A stretch of 57,813 bases of DNA from Akkermansiaceae bacterium UBA6138 (GCA_002422425.1 DIVG01000077.1:1-57813), one strand, 5' to 3'; shown: positions 1 through 9,307, counted from the first letter of the stretch. Notes: generated by a model not told the origin, from the letters alone. Numbers and translations: made by a program.

Positions 1-28
1 GATGTTTAAGAAGTGAACACGAAAAACC

Positions 29-466
29 TCACTCTCCGAAGCGGATGATCTCAAAGACACCGAAGACGCGGTAGTCGCGCTCGTTGTTCGTAATAATACG
101 TTTGATGCCCGCACCTCGAAAAGTCGCGGCGAGAAGGGTGTCGAGGAGTCGCTTGCGCCCGAGCCCATGCTGACCGAGCCAGGAAAGAAATTCCGTCGCC
201 ACCCGTCCATCAGGAAAGACCCGCACCACTTCGTTCGCCTCCCACCAGTGAGTTGCCCGGGCGATTGCTTTTCCCATCGTAAGCGGAACCGGCATTCGCT
301 TCGGATCAGTCACGATGTGAATGAATTCCGCCAGAGTCTGTGGGGCAAGCGCGAACTCGTGCCCCTGAATGAGCAACTCGTCGAGCAATTGATCCGCCTC
401 CCGGTGAAAGGGATGTTCCCGAACCTCCGCCGCCACCAGGAAATCCGTGTCAATTCCGTGCGTCAT
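29..466 (-). CDS. vapC: VapC-type PIN-domain toxin
   Basis: A 145-residue PIN-domain protein, a predicted Mg2+-dependent ribonuclease acting as the toxin of a type II toxin-antitoxin pair. The N-terminal GIDTDFLV strand supplies the first acidic residues. A mid-protein LAEF glutamate, the RLLDTLLAA aspartate and the NNERDY aspartate complete the usual four-acid PIN site. I chose the ATG that starts MTHGIDTDFL because the PIN fold begins right there. An upstream in-frame start would add 26 residues that merely read through the antitoxin gene. The start overlaps the end of the antitoxin gene by 17 bases, as is typical of coupled vapBC operons. The family call is firm; the RNA target cannot be read from the sequence. 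Confidence 0.85.
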   Translation of the reverse strand: MTHGIDTDFLVAAEVREHPFHREADQLLDELLIQGHEFALAPQTLAEFIHIVTDPKRMPVPLTMGKAIARATHWWEANEVVRVFPDGRVATEFLSWLGQHGLGRKRLLDTLLAATFRGAGIKRIITNNERDYRVFGVFEIIRFGE

Positions 467-692
467 CGAGCATGTCTCCCAGAAGGTCGTCGTCCGGTGT
501 GACTGGCTGGATAGGACCACCCACGCTCGCCGGCTGGCGGTCACGCAGACTGGTTCTACGTCCCATATGCTGCTGCCGATATAGTTCCATCGCTTCCCGG
601 ATCAACTCGGAAGTCTTTCTATCCTTCTTACGGGCGAATTGCTGAAATTCCTCATAGACCGGCTCCGACACATTAACCGTGATGGTCCTCAT
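450..692 (-). CDS. Ribbon-helix-helix antitoxin (VapB/CopG type)
   Basis: An 80-residue protein starting MRTITVNVSEPVYEEF. The basic N-terminal beta strand followed by two helices (EEFQQFARKKDRK, then TSELIREAMELYRQQ) is a standard ribbon-helix-helix DNA-binding domain. The C-terminal half is acidic and disordered-looking (PDDDLLGDMLDDARN), the usual toxin-neutralising segment. It lies directly upstream of, and overlaps, the PIN toxin on the same strand, so it should be the cognate antitoxin and autorepressor. An upstream in-frame extension exists, but the RHH strand begins at the chosen ATG. Confidence 0.82.
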   Translation of the reverse strand: MRTITVNVSEPVYEEFQQFARKKDRKTSELIREAMELYRQQHMGRRTSLRDRQPASVGGPIQPVTPDDDLLGDMLDDARN

Positions 693-760
693 ACATATCT
701 TATACTGTATCGTGCAGAATTGGTCAAACCCGAAAGGAAGGTGACTAACCTGTTTCGCCC

Positions 761-1576
761 TCACCCCGCCCTCCCCAGAAACTCCCACAGCGCCGTCTGC
801 ACATCGCGGAACCCCCGCCCTTGCGGCACGAGGTAGAGCGGTGAAAAGATCAAATCTCCGGAACGAAAATCACTGGGCACGGGAATGAGGTCGAGGCCCT
901 GTGACGTCGCCTCTTTCAACGCCCGCGACAGGTGCGAGGCGGAGCTGGAGAGCCCCACCCGCTTCCATTCCGGATGGCTCCCGAGGAGTTCGGCTACGGC
1001 AGCGAGTTCCTCGCTCGTGTTGCGCGGTTCGGGCACTTCGATGATGACCTCGGCGGGCACCTTGAGAGACTGCCAAATCAGAGACGTCTCGCGCGAGAGC
1101 AGCCTGTCTTCCCCCGCCTCGGTGATGCTGCGCCCCGTCGTGATGAGAGTGCCGACAAGGCCTTCGTGAAAGAGGATCGCCGGCCGGGTGAGCCGATCGC
1201 CGTGCGTTCCCAAGGCAGGACGACCGCCCGGCGAGAGCCCCGTTCCGCCGCCAAGGAGAACGAGTGCGTCGAGCTTTTCCGACGGCTGCTCGTGGACGTA
1301 ATAGGGCTCTTCGAGGATCCTCAACAAGGCCACGCCTGCGTAAGGGCTCCCTGCGAACGAGTAGAGCAACCACGCGGCGACCAGCCCGATCCAGGCGAAC
1401 TTTTTCAATCCTCGCGCAAAGAGCAGGCCGAAACCCGCGAGCCAGAGAAACCCGGCCGGCAGGATGAGATGGGCGATGACCTTTTTTGCGATGATAACAT
1501 TGCCGCTGAGGAGCACTAGGACCACAGCGAGGACGCCGGCAGCGAGAACGGGAGCGAACGGGAAAAGCCTCTTCAT
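761..1576 (-). CDS. YdcF/SanA-like DUF218 membrane protein
   Basis: A 271-residue membrane protein of the DUF218 (YdcF/SanA/ElyC) superfamily. The first ~85 residues hold three hydrophobic segments. A soluble alpha/beta domain follows, starting at LDALVLLGGGTGL, with TTGRSI and EPRNTSEE segments matching the conserved strand-loop positions of the family. ElyC and SanA relatives act in envelope precursor metabolism or barrier function, but no reaction is established for most members. The gene is divergent from the cytochrome-like gene at 1786, with a ~210-base region between them that must carry both promoters; I see no clear sigma-70 boxes there. Confidence 0.75.
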   Translation of the reverse strand: MKRLFPFAPVLAAGVLAVVLVLLSGNVIIAKKVIAHLILPAGFLWLAGFGLLFARGLKKFAWIGLVAAWLLYSFAGSPYAGVALLRILEEPYYVHEQPSEKLDALVLLGGGTGLSPGGRPALGTHGDRLTRPAILFHEGLVGTLITTGRSITEAGEDRLLSRETSLIWQSLKVPAEVIIEVPEPRNTSEELAAVAELLGSHPEWKRVGLSSSASHLSRALKEATSQGLDLIPVPSDFRSGDLIFSPLYLVPQGRGFRDVQTALWEFLGRAG

Positions 1577-1785
1577 CGGATCGTAGGGCAGAGCATTGAA
1601 GAGACAATACCTACGATTTCACGAAGTCTTTTCATTTTTCCGCCCTCGCTCCCCGACCTCTCCGGGCCACGATCGCGCCTCTCGTCGGAGTATTTCCTGC
1701 GTAAGTTAATCCCCGCAGGCGGACGTTTCTTACGGGGGGCTTTGCCCGTCAAGGCGCCTACCCACGATCCATTCGAAAACTCCCC

Positions 1786-4700
1786 ATGATCCGGAAATTT
1801 CTCATTCTCCTCCCCGCCGCGCTCGGTCTGCCCGCCCTCGACGGTGCCGCCGATGCTCCGCTCTCGTTTAATCGCGATGTCAGGCCCATCCTCGCCGACG
1901 CGTGCTTTCACTGCCACGGCCCGGACTCCGGCACCCGCAAGGCCGACCTGCGACTTGACACCGAGCAGAGTTTTTTCGGCGAAGGCGGCAACGATCCCGT
2001 CGTCATTCCCGGCAAGCCCGAGGCCAGCCCCCTCTACGACCGGCTCATCGCAGACAGTCCCGACGACATCATGCCGCCGCCGGACTCGCATAAAGAACTG
2101 AAGCCCGAGCAGATCGAAATCATTCGCCGCTGGATCACCGACGGCGCGAAGTGGCAGCCGCACTGGAGTTTTGTAAAACCCGGGAGGACTGCCCTCCCTG
2201 AGGTCTCGAAAAAGGACCGGGTAGCCAATCCCATCGACCAGTTCATCTTCGCCGGCCTGGAGAAGGCGGGACTCGAGCCCGCTCCCGAGGCCGACCGCCG
2301 CACCCTCATTCGCCGCGTCGCTTTCGACCTCACCGGTCTGCCCCCGACCCCCGCCGAGGTCGAGGCCTTCGTCGCCGATGAGGACCCGAAGGCCTACGAG
2401 AAAGTTATTGATCAGTATCTCGCCTCACCTCACTGGGGCGAACACCGCGGTCGCTACTGGCTCGACGCGGCCCGCTACGCCGACACCCACGGACTCCATT
2501 TCGACAATTACCGCGAGATGTGGCTCTACCGCGACTGGGTCATCGGCGCCTTCAACCGCAACCTGCCCTTCGATCAGTTCACCGTCGAGCAGATCGCCGG
2601 CGACCTCCTCCCCTCGCCCACCGAAGACCAGCTCATCGCGACCGGCTTCCAGCGATGCAACATGACAACGAACGAAGGCGGCACCATCGACGAGGAAAAC
2701 ATCGCCCTCTATGCCTCTGACAGGGTCCAGACCCTCGGTTGGATCTACCTTGGCCTCACCCTCAACTGCGCGCAATGCCACGACCACAAATTCGACTCCC
2801 TCTCGGCGAAGGACTACTACGCCATGGCCGCCTTTTTCCGCAACACGACCCAGGGACCCAAGGATGGAAACGTGAAGGACAGCGGCCCCATCCTCGTCGT
2901 CCCGAGCGACGCCGATCGCCCCCGCTGGTCCTCCCTGCCCGGCGAGATCACCGCCGCCTCGACAAAACGGCAGGATCGCCGCAACGCCGCCAGGCCCGAG
3001 TTCGACACCTGGCTTGCCTCCGCGACCCCGGAGGGACTCGAGGACGACATGCCCAAAGGCAGCCTCGTCGCCCATCTCCCTCTCAACGAAGGCAACGGTC
3101 CCGACCTCGCCGCACGACTCCCCGCCGGGGCGACCTATAAGGCCTCCGGTGAGCTCGCCTGGGCCGCAGGGGGGCGCTTCGGACCGGCACCAGTCCTCAA
3201 AAAAGCGACACCGGTCGAACTCGGTGATCTCGGCAACTTCGCCCGCAACGAGGCCTTCACCATCGCCCTCTGGGTCCGCTCGCCGAAAGATGGATTTAAC
3301 GGCTCCCTCATCGCGCGCATGGACGACAACGCCGCCCACCGCGGCTGGGACATCCTTCAGGAAAACCGCAACCTCGCCTTTCACCTCATCGACACCTGGC
3401 CCGACAATGCGCTCAAGGTCACCACGACCCGCGCCGTCCTCTCACCCGGCCAGTGGCAGCACCTCACCGTGACCTATGACGGCAGCGGCAAGGCCGGCGG
3501 CGTGAAACTCTACGTGAACGGAGCCGACGCTCCCCTGCGCGCCACCACCGACAAACTCAAAGCCGACGCCGAGACCCGCACGAATACGCCCCTGCGCCTC
3601 GGTCAGCGCAGCACCGGCATGTTTTACGAAGACGGTCAGGTCCAGGACCTGCGCCTTTTCACCAAGCGGCTCACCCCCGCCGAAGCCGCCCGCCTTCACC
3701 AGCTCCCCGCTCTCAACGCGGCCCTCGCCGCCGGTGAAAAACGCAAGCCCGAGCAGGCCGAGAGCCTCCTCCAGCACTACCTCGCCGCCCGCGACAAAGC
3801 GTGGCAGGATCTCAATCTCGCCGTCGTAAAACTCGAGGGTGAGCGTGACACGATCAAAGGCCGCAGTCCCGTGACCCACATCCAGGAAGAGAAAAAGGAC
3901 TCGCCCGCGATGGCGAACATCCTCGAGCGAGGAGCCTATGACCAGGTCGGTGAACAGGTCGCGGCCGCCCCGCCCGCCGTCCTCCATCCGCTCCCCGAGG
4001 GCGCTCCCGCGAATCGTCTCGGCCTCGCGAAATGGCTCGTCGATCCTGAAAATCCTCTCACCGCGCGCGTCACCGTGAATCGCTTCTGGCAGGAGATCTT
4101 TGGAACCGGCATCGTCGCCACCCCCGACGACTTCGGAATCATGGGCGCCGCCCCGAGCCACCCCGAACTGCTCGACTGGCTCGCCATGACATTCATCGAA
4201 TATGGCTGGGACACGAAAGCCCTTTTCAAGACCATCCTCATGTCCTCCGCCTATCGCCAGGCCGCTCTCGCTACGCCGGAGAAAGTGGAGAAAGATCGGG
4301 ATAACCGCCTCCTCAGCCGCGGACCCCGCTACCGCATGGACGGCGAAATGATCCGCGACACCGCCCTCGCCGCGAGCGGCACCCTCTCGACCCGCATGGG
4401 CGGTCCCGGCACGAAACCCTACCAGCCCGAGAACGTCTGGGAGACCGTCGGCATGGGCAATGCCAAATACGAGCAGGACAAAGGCGAGAACCTCTACCGG
4501 CGCACTGTCTACAACTACTGGAAGCGCATGGCTCCGCCCGCGAGCATGGAAATCTTCAACGCGCCCAACCGCGAGGTGAGCTGTCTCAAGCGCGACCGCA
4601 CCAACACCCCCCTCCAGGCACTCGTGACCCTCAATGATCCCCAGTTCATCGAAGCCGCCCGCCGCCTCGCCACCCTCGCCCTGCAGGAGTCCAAAGGCGA

Positions 4701-4950
4701 CGACGAACGCACCCTCGACCTCATCGCCCGCAGGCTCCTTTCCCGTCCGCTCAACGAGGCAGAGAGCAACGTCATGCAGTCGAGCCGGCTCTCGCTCTTC
4801 ACTCACTACCAGTCCTCCCCCGAAGACACCGCCGCCCTCCTCGCCGTGGGCGAAAGCCCCGCCGAAAAAGCCATCGCCCCGCCCGTCCTCGCGGCGTGGA
4901 CGATGGTTTGCAATCAACTGATGAACCTGGATGAGGCGTTGAATAAATAG
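1786..4950 (+). CDS. PSCyt1-DUF1549-LamG-DUF1553 (planctomycete cytochrome c-like) protein
   Basis: A 1054-residue secreted protein of the type expanded in Planctomycetes and Verrucomicrobia. A signal peptide (residues 1-22) is followed by a cytochrome-like PSCyt1 domain with a CFHCHG haem-binding motif (C40, C43, H44). The DUF1549/PSCyt2 domain follows at roughly 150-360, with the conserved FAGLEKAGL, FDLTGLPPTP and RYADTHG segments. A LamG-like jelly-roll lies at roughly 425-640 (FTIALWVRS, LYVNG), and DUF1553/PSD1 at roughly 740-1000 (LAKWLVDPENPLTARVTVNR, then NTPLQALVTLNDPQF). It normally pairs with a DUF1501 protein, here at 5498. The pair is often linked to sulfated polysaccharide degradation, but its chemistry is unproven. 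A second CxxCH (CAQCHDH near residue 330) is present. Confidence 0.93.
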   Translation: MIRKFLILLPAALGLPALDGAADAPLSFNRDVRPILADACFHCHGPDSGTRKADLRLDTEQSFFGEGGNDPVVIPGKPEASPLYDRLIADSPDDIMPPPDSHKELKPEQIEIIRRWITDGAKWQPHWSFVKPGRTALPEVSKKDRVANPIDQFIFAGLEKAGLEPAPEADRRTLIRRVAFDLTGLPPTPAEVEAFVADEDPKAYEKVIDQYLASPHWGEHRGRYWLDAARYADTHGLHFDNYREMWLYRDWVIGAFNRNLPFDQFTVEQIAGDLLPSPTEDQLIATGFQRCNMTTNEGGTIDEENIALYASDRVQTLGWIYLGLTLNCAQCHDHKFDSLSAKDYYAMAAFFRNTTQGPKDGNVKDSGPILVVPSDADRPRWSSLPGEITAASTKRQDRRNAARPEFDTWLASATPEGLEDDMPKGSLVAHLPLNEGNGPDLAARLPAGATYKASGELAWAAGGRFGPAPVLKKATPVELGDLGNFARNEAFTIALWVRSPKDGFNGSLIARMDDNAAHRGWDILQENRNLAFHLIDTWPDNALKVTTTRAVLSPGQWQHLTVTYDGSGKAGGVKLYVNGADAPLRATTDKLKADAETRTNTPLRLGQRSTGMFYEDGQVQDLRLFTKRLTPAEAARLHQLPALNAALAAGEKRKPEQAESLLQHYLAARDKAWQDLNLAVVKLEGERDTIKGRSPVTHIQEEKKDSPAMANILERGAYDQVGEQVAAAPPAVLHPLPEGAPANRLGLAKWLVDPENPLTARVTVNRFWQEIFGTGIVATPDDFGIMGAAPSHPELLDWLAMTFIEYGWDTKALFKTILMSSAYRQAALATPEKVEKDRDNRLLSRGPRYRMDGEMIRDTALAASGTLSTRMGGPGTKPYQPENVWETVGMGNAKYEQDKGENLYRRTVYNYWKRMAPPASMEIFNAPNREVSCLKRDRTNTPLQALVTLNDPQFIEAARRLATLALQESKGDDERTLDLIARRLLSRPLNEAESNVMQSSRLSLFTHYQSSPEDTAALLAVGESPAEKAIAPPVLAAWTMVCNQLMNLDEALNK

Positions 4951-4953
4951 AAC

Positions 4954-4974
4954 GTTCAAAGTTCAAAGTTCAAA
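4954..4974. repeat. Three tandem GTTCAAA heptamers
   Basis: Three exact copies of GTTCAAA lie between the stop codon of the PSCyt1 gene and the start of the four-helix-bundle gene. The unit is the reverse complement of TTTGAAC, the heptamer repeated ten times on the other side of that gene (5412-5486). The small gene is therefore bracketed by the same repeat in inverted orientation. Confidence 0.95.
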
Positions 4975-4985
4975 GTTTCGAGCGA

Positions 4986-5420
4986 ATGGCATCAATTAGA
5001 CAGTTTGAGGACATTCTGGCTTGGCAAAAGGGGCGGGAGCTGGCCCGCAAAATCTATCAGTCGACTCAGGAAAACGCCTTCGCGAAAGATTTTGCGTTGA
5101 AAGACCAGATACGCAGGGCAGTCATTTCGATTACTTCGAATATCGCCGAAGGATTCGAACGCGGTGGTAATAAAGAATTCATTCAGTTTCTGTCTCACGC
5201 TAAAGGATCATGCGGCGAAGTTCGGTCCCAACTCTATCTAGCCTTTGATGCGGAATATTTGGACGAAGAAACGTGGAGGCAATATCACAACCTCTGTCTC
5301 GAAATCTCCCGCCTCGTCGACGCTCTATCAAGGTACCTTCGTGAATCCGATCAAAAGGGAAGGAAATTTGTCGCCTCAACTACTCCCGCAAAATTCAACG
5401 ACTCCACTCAGGAACTTTGA
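4986..5420 (+). CDS. Four-helix-bundle protein (S23 / 23S rRNA intervening-sequence type)
   Basis: A 144-residue protein of the four-helix-bundle family first seen in 23S rRNA intervening sequences. Characteristic segments are ILAWQKGRELA, the internal LKDQIRRAVISITSNIAEG and FIQFLSHAKGSCGEVRSQL. Family members form small pentameric bundles; function is unknown. The gene sits between two genes that normally form an operon (PSCyt1 and DUF1501) and is flanked by inverted heptamer arrays. Its own stop codon (TGA at 5418-5420) is formed by the second heptamer. Its codon use is visibly less GC-rich than that of its neighbours. Both points suggest an inserted cassette rather than an operon member. 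Confidence 0.85.
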   Translation: MASIRQFEDILAWQKGRELARKIYQSTQENAFAKDFALKDQIRRAVISITSNIAEGFERGGNKEFIQFLSHAKGSCGEVRSQLYLAFDAEYLDEETWRQYHNLCLEISRLVDALSRYLRESDQKGRKFVASTTPAKFNDSTQEL

Positions 5421-5486
5421 ACTTTGAACTTTGAACTTTGAACTTTGAACTTTGAACTTTGAACTTTGAACTTTGAACTTTGAACT
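5412..5486. repeat. Tandem GAACTTT heptamer array, 10 copies plus a partial
   Basis: Ten exact consecutive copies of GAACTTT (5412-5481) and a partial eleventh. The array starts inside the last codons of the four-helix-bundle gene and ends 11 bases before the ATG of the DUF1501 gene, so it replaces most of that gene's leader. Perfect identity of all copies implies recent slippage or expansion. Compare the three inverted copies at 4954 and the five degenerate copies at 50547. Confidence 0.97.
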
Positions 5487-5497
5487 CCCCCCTCCCC

Positions 5498-6952
5498 ATG
5501 CTCCCCCAAGACTATCTTTTAAACCAGACCCGTCGCCATTTCTTCGCGAAAGGTCGCAATCTCCTCGGCACCGCCGCCCTCGCGTCGCTGATGGGACCAC
5601 GCCGGGTCTTCTCCGCCGCCGAGCCCGAAGTCTCGCTCCCCGTGACCCATTTCCCCGCCAAGGCGAAGCGGGTCATCTACCTCCACATGGTCGGCGGGCC
5701 GTCGCAAATGGATCTCTTCGACTACAAGCCGGAGATGGTGAAGATGTATGACAAAGACCTCCCCGACAGCATCCGCCAGGGGCAGCGTCTCACCACGATG
5801 ACGAGCGGTCAGGCCCGCTTCCCTATCGCCCCGTCGAAGTTCAATTTCGCGCAGCGCGGCGAATGCGGCATGTGGATGAACTCCGACCTGCTCCCCCACC
5901 TCGGAGAACGCGCCGACGACATTTGCTGGATGCGCTCGCTCCACACCGAGGCGATCAATCACGAGCCCGCCATCGCCGCAATGCAGACCGGCAACCAGGT
6001 CACCGGTCGCCCCTGCCTCGGCGCGTGGGCTTCCTACGGACTCGGCTCACTCAACGAGAACCTGCCCACCTTCGTCGTCCTCGTCGCCACCCCGACCAAC
6101 CGCGAGCAAGAGCAGGCCATCTCCGCCCGCCTCTGGTCGAGCGGCTACCTTCCCGGCGAACACGCCGGCGTCTCCTTCCGCAGCAAAGGAGACCCCATCC
6201 TCTTCATCAACAATCCTCCCGGCGTCTCCGATTCGGTCCGCCGCCAGACCATCGAGGGCATCAACACGATGAACCGGATGAACTACGAAGCCCTCGGCGA
6301 CCCCGAGACACGTGTCCGCATCCAGCAGTATGAGATGGCCTTCCGCATGCAGGCGAGCGTGCCCGAGCTCACCGACATCAAGTCCGAGCCCGATCACGTT
6401 TACAAACTCTACGGCGAGGAGGCGAAGAAGCCCGGCAGCTTCGCCAACTCCGTCCTCATGGCCCGCCGCCTCGCCGAGCGCGGGGTGCGTTTTGTCCAGA
6501 TCTATCACAACAACTGGGACCACCACTCCAATGTCGGCGGGCGCATGCCCGACCAGTGCCGCGACATCGATCAGCCCTGCGCCGCCCTCATTCAGGATCT
6601 CAAACAGCGCGGCATGTTCGAGGACACCCTCATTATCTGGGGCGGGGAATTTGGCCGCACCATCTACAGTCAGGGAAATCTCTCGAAGGAAAACTACGGA
6701 CGCGACCACCATCCCCGCTGCTTCAGCATGTGGATGGCCGGCGGCGGAGCCAAAGGCGGAGCGATCTATGGCGAGACCGACGACTTCAGCTACAACATCG
6801 TCCGCGATCCCCTCCACATCAGCGAATTTCACGCCACCGTGATGCACCTGTTAGGCTTCGATCACCTTCGCCTCACTTACAAACACCAGGGCCTCGACGG
6901 CCGCCTCACCGGTGTTGAAATGGTCAAGCCGGTCAAGGCGCTGATCGGGTGA
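5498..6952 (+). CDS. DUF1501 Tat-exported sulfatase-like protein
   Basis: A 484-residue DUF1501 protein (alkaline phosphatase/sulfatase-like fold), the usual partner of the PSCyt1/DUF1553 protein at 1786. An N-terminal twin-arginine signal (TRRHFFAKGRNLLGTAALASL) targets it to the periplasm. Family segments include VIYLHMVGGPSQMDLFDYKP near residue 55, IYHNNWDHHSNV, and DTLIIWGGEFGRT with RDHHPRCFSMWMAGGG further on. The ATG at 5498 is chosen because the Tat signal starts there; a TTG 18 bases upstream lies inside the heptamer array. The leader consists of the heptamer array and a C-run with no Shine-Dalgarno. Substrate unknown. Confidence 0.92.
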   Translation: MLPQDYLLNQTRRHFFAKGRNLLGTAALASLMGPRRVFSAAEPEVSLPVTHFPAKAKRVIYLHMVGGPSQMDLFDYKPEMVKMYDKDLPDSIRQGQRLTTMTSGQARFPIAPSKFNFAQRGECGMWMNSDLLPHLGERADDICWMRSLHTEAINHEPAIAAMQTGNQVTGRPCLGAWASYGLGSLNENLPTFVVLVATPTNREQEQAISARLWSSGYLPGEHAGVSFRSKGDPILFINNPPGVSDSVRRQTIEGINTMNRMNYEALGDPETRVRIQQYEMAFRMQASVPELTDIKSEPDHVYKLYGEEAKKPGSFANSVLMARRLAERGVRFVQIYHNNWDHHSNVGGRMPDQCRDIDQPCAALIQDLKQRGMFEDTLIIWGGEFGRTIYSQGNLSKENYGRDHHPRCFSMWMAGGGAKGGAIYGETDDFSYNIVRDPLHISEFHATVMHLLGFDHLRLTYKHQGLDGRLTGVEMVKPVKALIG

Positions 6953-6993
6953 GCGATCACCCTTTGCGCTTTGCCGGGTAATCCGGAACCCTC

Positions 6994-9039
6994 TCAATTC
7001 ACCGCCATCTCTAACAAACGCGCCACATCCTCATCGAGGAGATACCCGCCCTCGCGCAGCTCGAGGAGGGAATCGGTGACCGCTTTGAGGTAGGCGGCTT
7101 CATTCGGGTAGCGCTCTTCGAGCGAGAGACGCGGATCGCCCGACGCCTCGCGTTCGGCCTGTGTTTTTGCGAACGGAAACCATGCCCCCGGCAAACCGGC
7201 GAGGACTCCTCCGTCTCCGAAGGCGTCGTCGCGCAGATTCCATCCCGCCGCTGTGCCCCGGGGCGCGGCGATCGCGGGGAGGCGGATCCCTGCCTTCTCA
7301 TTGCCGTCGGCATCGACGGCAGGCACGAGCGTGACGTAGGGCTCGCCCGCCTGCGGCGGCACGAGATCGGCGATGCCCTGATCCCGCCAGCGCGGCCCCG
7401 GATCGAGGCGAAGCGGCGCATAGACCTGCGCCGGAGTCTCCACCCCGGGAATCGTCGGAAATCTCGCGCGAAAGGTGGCGAGATCGACGAGGGTGCCCTC
7501 ATCGATTCGCGGGTAGCGGCTCGCCGGAGGCTCCGTGCCATCGCGCAGGGTCGCATCGAGCGCGGAGAGGAGCGCACGCAGGACCGGCCCGCGATGTTTC
7601 ACCGGATTCAGCGGATAGCGCGCCGTGCCCTTCGCTTCGATGTCATCGGCTCCGCCGAGATGCTGTGTCCCCGCGATGAGATAGAGGCGCATGTCAGGAT
7701 CCAGTTCGAGATCGCGTTTCCCCTCCACATCGGTGTGAAGGAGAGAAGCCGCCCTCGCCCAGTATTCCGTCGAAGTCTGCACAAAGAACATTTTCGGCAC
7801 CCCGTCCTTTTCGCGCAATCGGGCGAGCGAGTCTCCCCTTTCCCCCGTCACCGGATCGGTCTGCAAACCCGGAGTGAAAGGGAAAAAATCCGTCGGTGAG
7901 AGATTGCCCTCGCGGTAGTTGCCGTAGACCGTCGCCATTCCGAAGCGCTGGTTAAAAAGCCCCTTCCCCGCTCCCGCCACGTGAATGAGGGCCCCGTCGA
8001 AAACGCGACGCCCGGCGGGATCAAGGTTGAAACCGTCATGGAGGAAATGATGGATGAAACGTCCCGATTGCGAGACGCCGAAAATCACGGTGCGATCCAG
8101 AAAACCGAAGAGCGGATTTCTTGACCCGTCGTCCGCCGCCTCTTCGAAACGCAGGAACGAGATCGTATCGCGCAGCCCCGCGAGCCCGAGCCCGGCCACC
8201 CTCGGGTCGCGCGCCATGTAAACGAGATCGTAGATCCAGCCGGGACGGAAGCCCTCCTTTAGGTAGAGGCTGACGGAGTCGGGCTCCGCCTTTGCGTCGT
8301 TCCAGCGGGCAAAGGCCCAGTCTTCATTCGGGATCTTCCCGGCCGGGGACTGCCGGTTTTCTCTACTTGTCAGGATAGCATCGCTATTATCCAGGCTCAG
8401 TGACGGGTAGGCGGCCGAGATGCCCCACGGGCTGTGAAAAAAGTCCCGGCTGTAGGCCGGTTCGTCGACCGTAATCTCGACATGATTCCGCCCTGTCACA
8501 GACGAGCCGTCCGGATTCACCGCGACAGGGATCCCCGCGAGAAGACGGCCCGTTTGATCGTCCCTGATCTCCCCGCTCCACCCCGTCCAGAGAACGGAAT
8601 ACCCCTCGCGCATCAGAAACCCATTTCCCGCGTGCTTCGCTTCCGAAGGGGTGTTGGTGCGCTCGCCCTCGTTAAAAGTCCAGAGCGCGAGTTTGTTCCC
8701 CCTGTTGTGGACATCGTAAAGAAGGGTGCCGCTGCCCTTTGCCGGATCAACCGGCTTCAGCAGCGTGAAATCCGACCAGAACTCGACCAGCCCCTTTTCA
8801 TTGACCGGGGCGAGCGCCAGATCGGCGATGCGGGCATTCGCCACATCGTTCGGGTCCAGTTCAAAATAAAGCCGCCCGCCCATGACCTCATAAGCGCCAC
8901 TCCGCCCGTAGGAGACGCCCCCGGCGAAAGGGAAGCGCTCCCTCACCTCTATCCTGACCAGGCCGCCAAAGGCCGTCTCCGCCCGGAGCAGGCACACGAC
9001 GAGGAGAAGCAGGACGAAAGGGACGCGGAATTTTGCCAT
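6994..9039 (-). CDS. Secreted alpha/beta hydrolase (Abhydrolase_10 family)
   Basis: A 681-residue protein with a clear signal peptide (residues 1-24, hydrophobic VPFVLLLLVVCLLRA). The rest matches the large alpha/beta-hydrolase-domain family Abhydrolase_10 from the GGVSYGRSGAYEVMGGRLYF segment to the C-terminus. The nucleophile elbow is GVSQSG in VIFGVSQSGRFIHHF, followed by DGALIHVAGAGKG. The histidine is probably in YLIAGTQHLGG. Members are uncharacterised esterase-like enzymes. The gene is convergent with the DUF1501 gene (41-base gap), so it is a separate transcription unit. Confidence 0.8.
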   Translation of the reverse strand: MAKFRVPFVLLLLVVCLLRAETAFGGLVRIEVRERFPFAGGVSYGRSGAYEVMGGRLYFELDPNDVANARIADLALAPVNEKGLVEFWSDFTLLKPVDPAKGSGTLLYDVHNRGNKLALWTFNEGERTNTPSEAKHAGNGFLMREGYSVLWTGWSGEIRDDQTGRLLAGIPVAVNPDGSSVTGRNHVEITVDEPAYSRDFFHSPWGISAAYPSLSLDNSDAILTSRENRQSPAGKIPNEDWAFARWNDAKAEPDSVSLYLKEGFRPGWIYDLVYMARDPRVAGLGLAGLRDTISFLRFEEAADDGSRNPLFGFLDRTVIFGVSQSGRFIHHFLHDGFNLDPAGRRVFDGALIHVAGAGKGLFNQRFGMATVYGNYREGNLSPTDFFPFTPGLQTDPVTGERGDSLARLREKDGVPKMFFVQTSTEYWARAASLLHTDVEGKRDLELDPDMRLYLIAGTQHLGGADDIEAKGTARYPLNPVKHRGPVLRALLSALDATLRDGTEPPASRYPRIDEGTLVDLATFRARFPTIPGVETPAQVYAPLRLDPGPRWRDQGIADLVPPQAGEPYVTLVPAVDADGNEKAGIRLPAIAAPRGTAAGWNLRDDAFGDGGVLAGLPGAWFPFAKTQAEREASGDPRLSLEERYPNEAAYLKAVTDSLLELREGGYLLDEDVARLLEMAVN

Positions 9040-9182
9040 GATGCCCCATCCATAAGCGCCGCAGTCGTTCCGTCAAAGCCGCGTGATCAGGTCTTCTGCG
9101 CGGCTACCGCGACAGAGTACGGTTCCAGCGGCGCGGTGCCCGAGCCATAGTCAAGTCTCACCACCTGCGGGAAAACGCTCCC

Positions 9183-9307
9183 TATGGGTGATACTGACGC
9201 CATTTCGCAATCCACCAGGGCCAGCCCCTCTATGATTGGGACGGGCGCTACCTCGCCCAATACCAAGGCAGGCACCTTTACGAAATCGACGAGCGCGGCG
9301 TCAGCGC
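9183..9307 (+). pseudogene. Decayed fragment of the 16-residue-repeat exported protein
   Basis: This stretch closely matches 19105-19277, the repeat region of the intact gene at 18979. In the same frame it still reads AIHQGQPLYDWDGRYL, then AQYQGRHLYEIDERGV. It lacks exactly one 48-base (16-codon) repeat unit and has two in-frame stops at its left end (tga in tgggtgatac, then tga in tactgacgcc). There is no signal peptide or start. The reading frame stays open to a stop at 9540-9542 but loses the repeat pattern after 9307. The rest of the 9040-9581 gap shows nothing else recognisable. Confidence 0.75.

Noticed and set aside
3442..4959. Long open frame on the minus strand
   Set aside because: Antisense shadow of the PSCyt1/DUF1553 gene, whose domains are clear.
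5376..5600. Open frame on the minus strand encoding repeated SKFKVQS units
   Set aside because: It is only the translation of the GAACTTT array plus antisense sequence of two real genes.
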